Origin: Rhizobiales bacterium CCH10-E5
Lineage (GTDB): Bacteria; Pseudomonadota; Alphaproteobacteria; Rhizobiales; Beijerinckiaceae
Assembly: GCA_001556125.1 (NCBI GenBank)
Contig: LSIG01000212.1
Span: 1 to 64,000 of the forward strand
DNA length: 64,000 nucleotides
Reading direction: 5' to 3'
Shown in pieces: positions 60,546-64,000 of the stretch. The position numbers were made by a program, and so were the translations under genes. The notes below the pieces were generated by a model. The model ran no database searches. It worked only from the letters and a program-made list of their open reading frames with translations, and was not told where the DNA came from. Position 1 is the first letter of the stretch. Every line of letters starts with the position of its first letter.

Positions 60546-61349
60546 ATGAACCTGATGAAGCATCTCAAGATCGCCGGCACGCTGCTCGCGCTCGGCGCCG
60601 GCCTGCTCGCCGCCGGACAGGCCTCGGCGCAGACGCTGGCCGACATCACCAAGCGCGGCAAGGTGCGCATCGGCGTGCTGATCGGCGCCCCGCCCTATGG
60701 CTCCGTCGACTCGACCGGCAACGCGATCGGCTACGACGCCGACGTCGCTGCCCTCGTGGCGAAGTATCTCGGCCTGCCGATGGAGGTGGTTCAGCTCACC
60801 CCGCCGTCGCGCATCCCGGCGCTCGAGGCGAACAAGGTCGACTTCCTGGTCGCCACCCTCGCCCCGACCCCGGAGCGCGCCAAGGCGGTGATGTTCACCA
60901 TCCCCTACAGCGCCTTCCAGATGGGCATCTACGCCAAGAAGGGCACGCCCATCAAAACCTGGGCGGACCTGAAGGGCCGCAAGGTCGGCGTCAACCGCGG
61001 CTCCAGCGTCGAGCGCGAATTCGTCAACCGTGAGAAGGAGCTGAACCTTACCATCCTGCGCTTCGAGGACGATTCGACCACGATGCAGGCGCTGTTCTCC
61101 GGTCAGGTCGACGCCATCGCCGGCCCCGACGCCCAGGCTAACGCCGCCATCAAGGCACGCGGCGAGACCGAGACGGAGGTGAAGTTCTTCTTCGGCATGC
61201 AGCCGAACTCGATGACCGTCCGCAAGGACGCCTACGAGCTGAAGCAGTGGCTCAACAACGTGATCTACTACATCAAGCAGAATGGCGAGCTGAACGCGAT
61301 CTCCGAGAAGTGGGTCGGCGGTCCGCTGCCGACGCTGCCCACCTTCTGA
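60546..61349 (+). CDS. Polar-amino-acid-type ABC transporter substrate-binding protein
   Basis: The 267-residue product is a cluster F (type 3) solute-binding protein with a signal peptide (MNLMKHLKIAGTLLALGAGLLAAGQASAQ). The motif VRIGVLIGAPPYGSVDSTGNAIGYDADVAALVAKYLG is the standard opening, and the ligand loop RDGxxR appears as LATLAPTPERAKAVMFTIPY. The ligand may be the sugar acid or amino-acid derivative handled by the cluster. It is followed by a terminator before the permease genes. Confidence 0.92.
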   Translation: MNLMKHLKIAGTLLALGAGLLAAGQASAQTLADITKRGKVRIGVLIGAPPYGSVDSTGNAIGYDADVAALVAKYLGLPMEVVQLTPPSRIPALEANKVDFLVATLAPTPERAKAVMFTIPYSAFQMGIYAKKGTPIKTWADLKGRKVGVNRGSSVEREFVNREKELNLTILRFEDDSTTMQALFSGQVDAIAGPDAQANAAIKARGETETEVKFFFGMQPNSMTVRKDAYELKQWLNNVIYYIKQNGELNAISEKWVGGPLPTLPTF

Positions 61350-61360
61350 TCCCTGCACCG

Positions 61361-61393
61361 GGCCGGCGCGGATCCGTCCGCGCCGGCCTTTTC
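61361..61393 (+). terminator. Strong intrinsic terminator inside the transporter operon
   Basis: A perfect 12-bp GC stem (GGCCGGCGCGGA with TCCGCGCCGGCC) around TCCG is followed by TTTTC. It lies between the binding-protein and permease genes. Confidence 0.85.
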
Positions 61394-61467
61394 ATGACCC
61401 GCGTCGAGCGCCCAACGGCGGTGCTCCTCGCACCCGGCGCAGCCCCTGAGCGGGGGAGGAGACCTCC

Positions 61468-62157
61468 TTGCAGTTCGACCCTGTCCTTGCCGAATCCGAC
61501 CTGATCATCAGCGGAATCGTGCTGACGCTCTGGCTCTCGGCCGCTGCGATCCTGCTCGGCTGCACGCTCGCCGTCCTGCTGGTGGCGCTGCGAACGCTGG
61601 CGGGCCGCTGGGCCGGCATCGTCGTCGACGCCTATGTCGAGCTGATGCGCAACACGCCCTTCCTGATCCAGCTCTTCATGATCTTCTTCGGCCTGCCCCT
61701 GCTCGGCATCCGCATGTCCGGCGTCGAGGCGGCCCTGCTGACGATGACGCTCAATCTCGGTGCCTATTCGACCGAAATCATCCGGGCGGGCATCGATTCC
61801 ATTCACAAGTCCCAGCTCGAGGCCGGGCTCTCGCTGGCGCTCTCGCGCCGCCAGGTCTTCCAGTACGTCATGCTGCAGCCGGCCTTCGCGCGGGTCTGGC
61901 CGGCGCTGTCGAGCCAGTTCGTGCTGATGATGCTGGCCTCCAGCATCTGCTCCTTCATCTCGGTGCAGGAGCTCTCGGGCGCCGCGGCGCTCGTCGAGCA
62001 GCGCACCTTCCGCTCATTCGAGACCTACATCATCGTCACCGGCGTCTATCTGGTGATGGCGCTGTCGCTGAAGGTGTTCCTGCTCTGGCTGGGCCGCCGG
62101 CTGTTCCCGCAGGTCTCGGGCCTCGCCCGGCTCGATGCCAAGGCGGAGGCGGCCTGA
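61468..62157 (+). CDS. Polar-amino-acid-type ABC transporter permease 1
   Basis: The 229-residue product has five membrane helices and the HisM/GlnP motif with YVELMRNTPFLIQLFMIFFGLP, GLSLALSRRQVFQYVMLQPAF coupling loop and an SSQFVLMMLASS ending. The start is TTG, set by GGGGAGGAGACC upstream. It pairs with the next permease, whose ATG overlaps its stop by one base (TGATG). Confidence 0.9.
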   Translation: MQFDPVLAESDLIISGIVLTLWLSAAAILLGCTLAVLLVALRTLAGRWAGIVVDAYVELMRNTPFLIQLFMIFFGLPLLGIRMSGVEAALLTMTLNLGAYSTEIIRAGIDSIHKSQLEAGLSLALSRRQVFQYVMLQPAFARVWPALSSQFVLMMLASSICSFISVQELSGAAALVEQRTFRSFETYIIVTGVYLVMALSLKVFLLWLGRRLFPQVSGLARLDAKAEAA

Positions 62158-62810
62158 TGCAGACCTTCGGTTGGCCAGAGGCCCTCTTCATCTTCCGGGC
62201 GGCGGGCTGGACCCTGCTTCTCACCGTGATCGCCTTCGCCATCGGCGGCGTCATGGGCGGCGCGCTGGCGATCATGCGCCTGTCGCGGATCGCGCCGATC
62301 CGCCATTTCGCCTCCATCTACATCCTGGTGATCCAGTCCATCCCCGTGCTCATGGTGCTGTTCATGAGCTATTACGGGCTCTCGATCATCGGTATCGAGC
62401 TGCCGCCCTTCTTCGCGGCCTCGGCTTCGCTCGCCGTCTATGTCTCGGCCTATCTCGCCGAGATCTGGCGCGGCTCGATCCAATCCGTGCCGTTCCAGCA
62501 ATGGGAGGCCTCGGCCTCGCTCGCCCATTCGCCGGCGCAGACCTATCGCTATGTCATCCTGCCCCAGGCGGTGCGCATCTCGCTGCCGCCGACGGTCGGG
62601 TTCCTCGTTCAATTGGTCAAGAACACCTCGATCGTCTCGGTCGTCGGCTTCGTCGAGCTCTCCCGCGCGGGGCAGCTCGTCAACAATGCGACCTTCCAGG
62701 CCTTCCAGGTCTTCTCGCTGGTGGCGGTGATCTATTTCGCGATCTGTTTCCCGCTGTCCCGGCTCAGCCGCCATCTCGAAAAGGTGATGAATGCCAGCCG
62801 TTCTCATTGA
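62157..62810 (+). CDS. Polar-amino-acid-type ABC transporter permease 2
   Basis: The 217-residue product has five helices with YILVIQSIPVLMVLFMSYYGL and the coupling loop WEASASLAHSPAQTYRYVILPQAVR. It is translationally coupled to the first permease and overlaps the ATPase gene by 20 bp. Confidence 0.9.
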   Translation: MQTFGWPEALFIFRAAGWTLLLTVIAFAIGGVMGGALAIMRLSRIAPIRHFASIYILVIQSIPVLMVLFMSYYGLSIIGIELPPFFAASASLAVYVSAYLAEIWRGSIQSVPFQQWEASASLAHSPAQTYRYVILPQAVRISLPPTVGFLVQLVKNTSIVSVVGFVELSRAGQLVNNATFQAFQVFSLVAVIYFAICFPLSRLSRHLEKVMNASRSH

Positions 62811-63522
62811 CGACGTCCACAAGCGCTTCGGCGACCTCGAGGTCCTGAAGGGCGTCTCTCTCAACGTCGAGAGCGGCCAGGTCGTCGCGCTCATCGGCCG
62901 CTCGGGCTCGGGCAAGAGCACGCTGCTGCGCTGCATCAACGGTCTCGAGGCGATCAATTCCGGTCGCATCGAGGTCGCCGGCCATGTCGTCGACCAGGAC
63001 CCGAAGAAGCTGCGCGAGCTGCGCAAGGACGTCGGCATCGTCTTCCAGAGCTACAACCTCTTCCCGCATCTGACGGTCGGGCAGAACATCATGCTCTCGC
63101 CGCGCATCACCCAGAATGTGCCGCAGGACAAGGCGGCCGAACGCGCCCGCGAGGTGCTGGCCCAGGTCGGTCTCTCCGAGAAGTTCGACAGCTATCCGGA
63201 CAATCTGTCCGGTGGTCAGCAGCAGCGCGTCGCCATCGCCCGCTCGCTGGCGATGCGCCCCAAGGTCATGCTGTTCGACGAGGTGACCTCGGCGCTCGAC
63301 CCCGAGCTGACCGGCGAGGTGCTGCTCGTGATGGAGAAGCTGGCGAAGGACGGCATGACCATGCTGCTCGTCACCCATGAGATGAACTTCGCCCGCACCG
63401 TCGCGAGCACGACGGTGTTCATGCATCAGGGCAAGATCTGGGAGAGCGGCCCCTCGCAGGAGCTCTTCGGCAACCCGCAGACGCCGGAACTGCGCAACTT
63501 CGTCACCGCCGGCACGAAGTGA
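62791..63522 (+). CDS. Polar-amino-acid-type ABC transporter ATP-binding protein
   Basis: The 243-residue product is a GlnQ-type ABC ATPase: Walker A GRSGSGKST, Q loop VGIVFQSYNLFPHLTV, signature LSGGQQQR, Walker B VMLFDEVTSALDPE and switch His in THEMNFA. It energises the transporter encoded by the three preceding genes. Confidence 0.95.
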   Translation: MPAVLIDDVHKRFGDLEVLKGVSLNVESGQVVALIGRSGSGKSTLLRCINGLEAINSGRIEVAGHVVDQDPKKLRELRKDVGIVFQSYNLFPHLTVGQNIMLSPRITQNVPQDKAAERAREVLAQVGLSEKFDSYPDNLSGGQQQRVAIARSLAMRPKVMLFDEVTSALDPELTGEVLLVMEKLAKDGMTMLLVTHEMNFARTVASTTVFMHQGKIWESGPSQELFGNPQTPELRNFVTAGTK

Positions 63523-63527
63523 GGTAT

Positions 63528-63553
63528 GCCGGCGTTCCCCGCGGAGCGCCGGC
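63528..63553. terminator. Hairpin in the convergent gap after the ATPase gene
   Basis: GCCGGCG and CGCCGGC form a 7-bp stem; neither side has a T tract. It may block read-through in both directions with Rho. Confidence 0.35.
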
Positions 63554-63564
63554 CGTTAGGCCGC

Positions 63565-64000
63565 TCAGGCCGCCAGCGGCAGGGCGCCCTCCCGAGCGAT
63601 GCCCGCCAGTCGCAGCGCCGCGCCGATCCGCGCGATCTCGGCCTCCGGCAGCTTCATCAGCGGCGGCCGCACCACCGCTTTGTCGAGCCGCCCGAGGAGC
63701 ACCAGCGCCTCCTTCATGCGGTTGTGCATGTCGAGGAAGGGCGGGGCATAGAAGGCCTGCGACAGCGGCACGATGCGATCATTGACCGCCTGAGCCGCCG
63801 TCAGATCACCCGCCTGGACCGCCCGCCACAGCGCCACCTGCAGATCGGCGATGACGCTGCCCGAGCCCGAGAGCAGCCCGTTGCAGCCGAGCGTCAGCGA
63901 GGCCATCAGCCAGGAGGAATGGGTGGTGAGCACATTCACCGGGCGCGGCAGGGCCTGGAAGGTCCGGATGTGCTTCTCGTGCAGCATCGGATCGTTGGAC
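63565..64000 (-). CDS. DHDPS/N-acetylneuraminate lyase family protein (5' partial)
   Basis: The frame runs without a stop from the right edge, so only the C-terminal 144 residues are present. The text HSSWLMASLTLGCNGLLSGSGSVIADLQVALWRAVQAGD and the helix with NRMKEALVLLGRLD are the C-terminal half of a DapA-type TIM barrel. The catalytic Lys should lie outside. In a cluster with a sugar-acid dehydratase such an enzyme is often a 2-keto-3-deoxy-sugar-acid aldolase or dehydratase (inference). Confidence 0.82.
   Translation of the reverse strand, partial: SNDPMLHEKHIRTFQALPRPVNVLTTHSSWLMASLTLGCNGLLSGSGSVIADLQVALWRAVQAGDLTAAQAVNDRIVPLSQAFYAPPFLDMHNRMKEALVLLGRLDKAVVRPPLMKLPEAEIARIGAALRLAGIAREGALPLAA

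Overview
The window is about 64 kb of GC-rich (roughly two-thirds G+C), gene-dense chromosomal DNA with no phage, no insertion-sequence transposase and no CRISPR array. The gene set points to an alphaproteobacterium of the order Hyphomicrobiales (Rhizobiales), and my best guess is Bosea or a close relative (inference). The supporting markers are CpdR, the haem-sensing iron regulator Irr with ICE-type operators, a Mur-type Fur protein beside a sit manganese operon, homospermidine synthase with ornithine decarboxylase, a GGAAC-N16-CGTT (EcfG-type) promoter, and an mmgR/suhB-like small RNA.

Layout. 1-5 kb: the tail of a proline-rich protein, a heat-shock hsp20 gene with a probable RNA thermometer, a lysophospholipase-type hydrolase overlapping a histidinol-phosphatase-like gene, an sRNA, an N-formylglutamate amidohydrolase, cpdR and tRNA-Val. 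5-11 kb: MATE exporter, two small genes, a cardiolipin-synthase-like enzyme, a carbamoylase-type amidase and a double cold-shock-domain protein. 11-18 kb: MOSC protein, bfr, bfd and irr under two iron boxes, then a TetR-controlled EmrAB-like pump with twin operators and a DMT transporter. 18-25 kb: asd, a tandem pair of paralogous proteins of unknown function sharing a four-cysteine domain, a small exported protein and an AceE-like thiamine-diphosphate enzyme. 25-33 kb: SPFH/NfeD pair, serA, a small stress-type protein, a two-component system with a divergent envelope gene pair, a flavin-dependent oxidoreductase and a transglutaminase-like protein. 33-40 kb: sitABCD with mur, a glutathionyl-hydroquinone reductase, an OpgG/D glucan protein and vapBC. 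41-49 kb: polyamine region (odc with a long structured leader, GNAT, a sugar-type ABC transporter lacking an ATPase, a phosphodiesterase, hss). 49-56 kb: MFS transporter, LON-domain protein, CnoX-like thioredoxin, ProX-like deacylase, tRNA-Gly, then bphO-bphP. 56.5-64 kb: a probable sugar-acid catabolic cluster (SDR, enolase-superfamily dehydratase, GntR regulator, 2-hydroxyacid dehydrogenase, polar-amino-acid-type ABC transporter, DHDPS-family lyase cut by the right edge).

Between genes, eight short palindromic elements bounded by GTCAT and ATGAC form a dispersed repeat family. The most interesting items are the tandem four-cysteine paralogs (19.8-21.7 kb), the structured RNAs (ROSE-like thermometer, mmgR-like sRNA, odc leader), the perfect EcfG-type promoter in front of a 61-residue protein, and the repeat family. 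All functional names rest on motif reading by eye; no database search was run.
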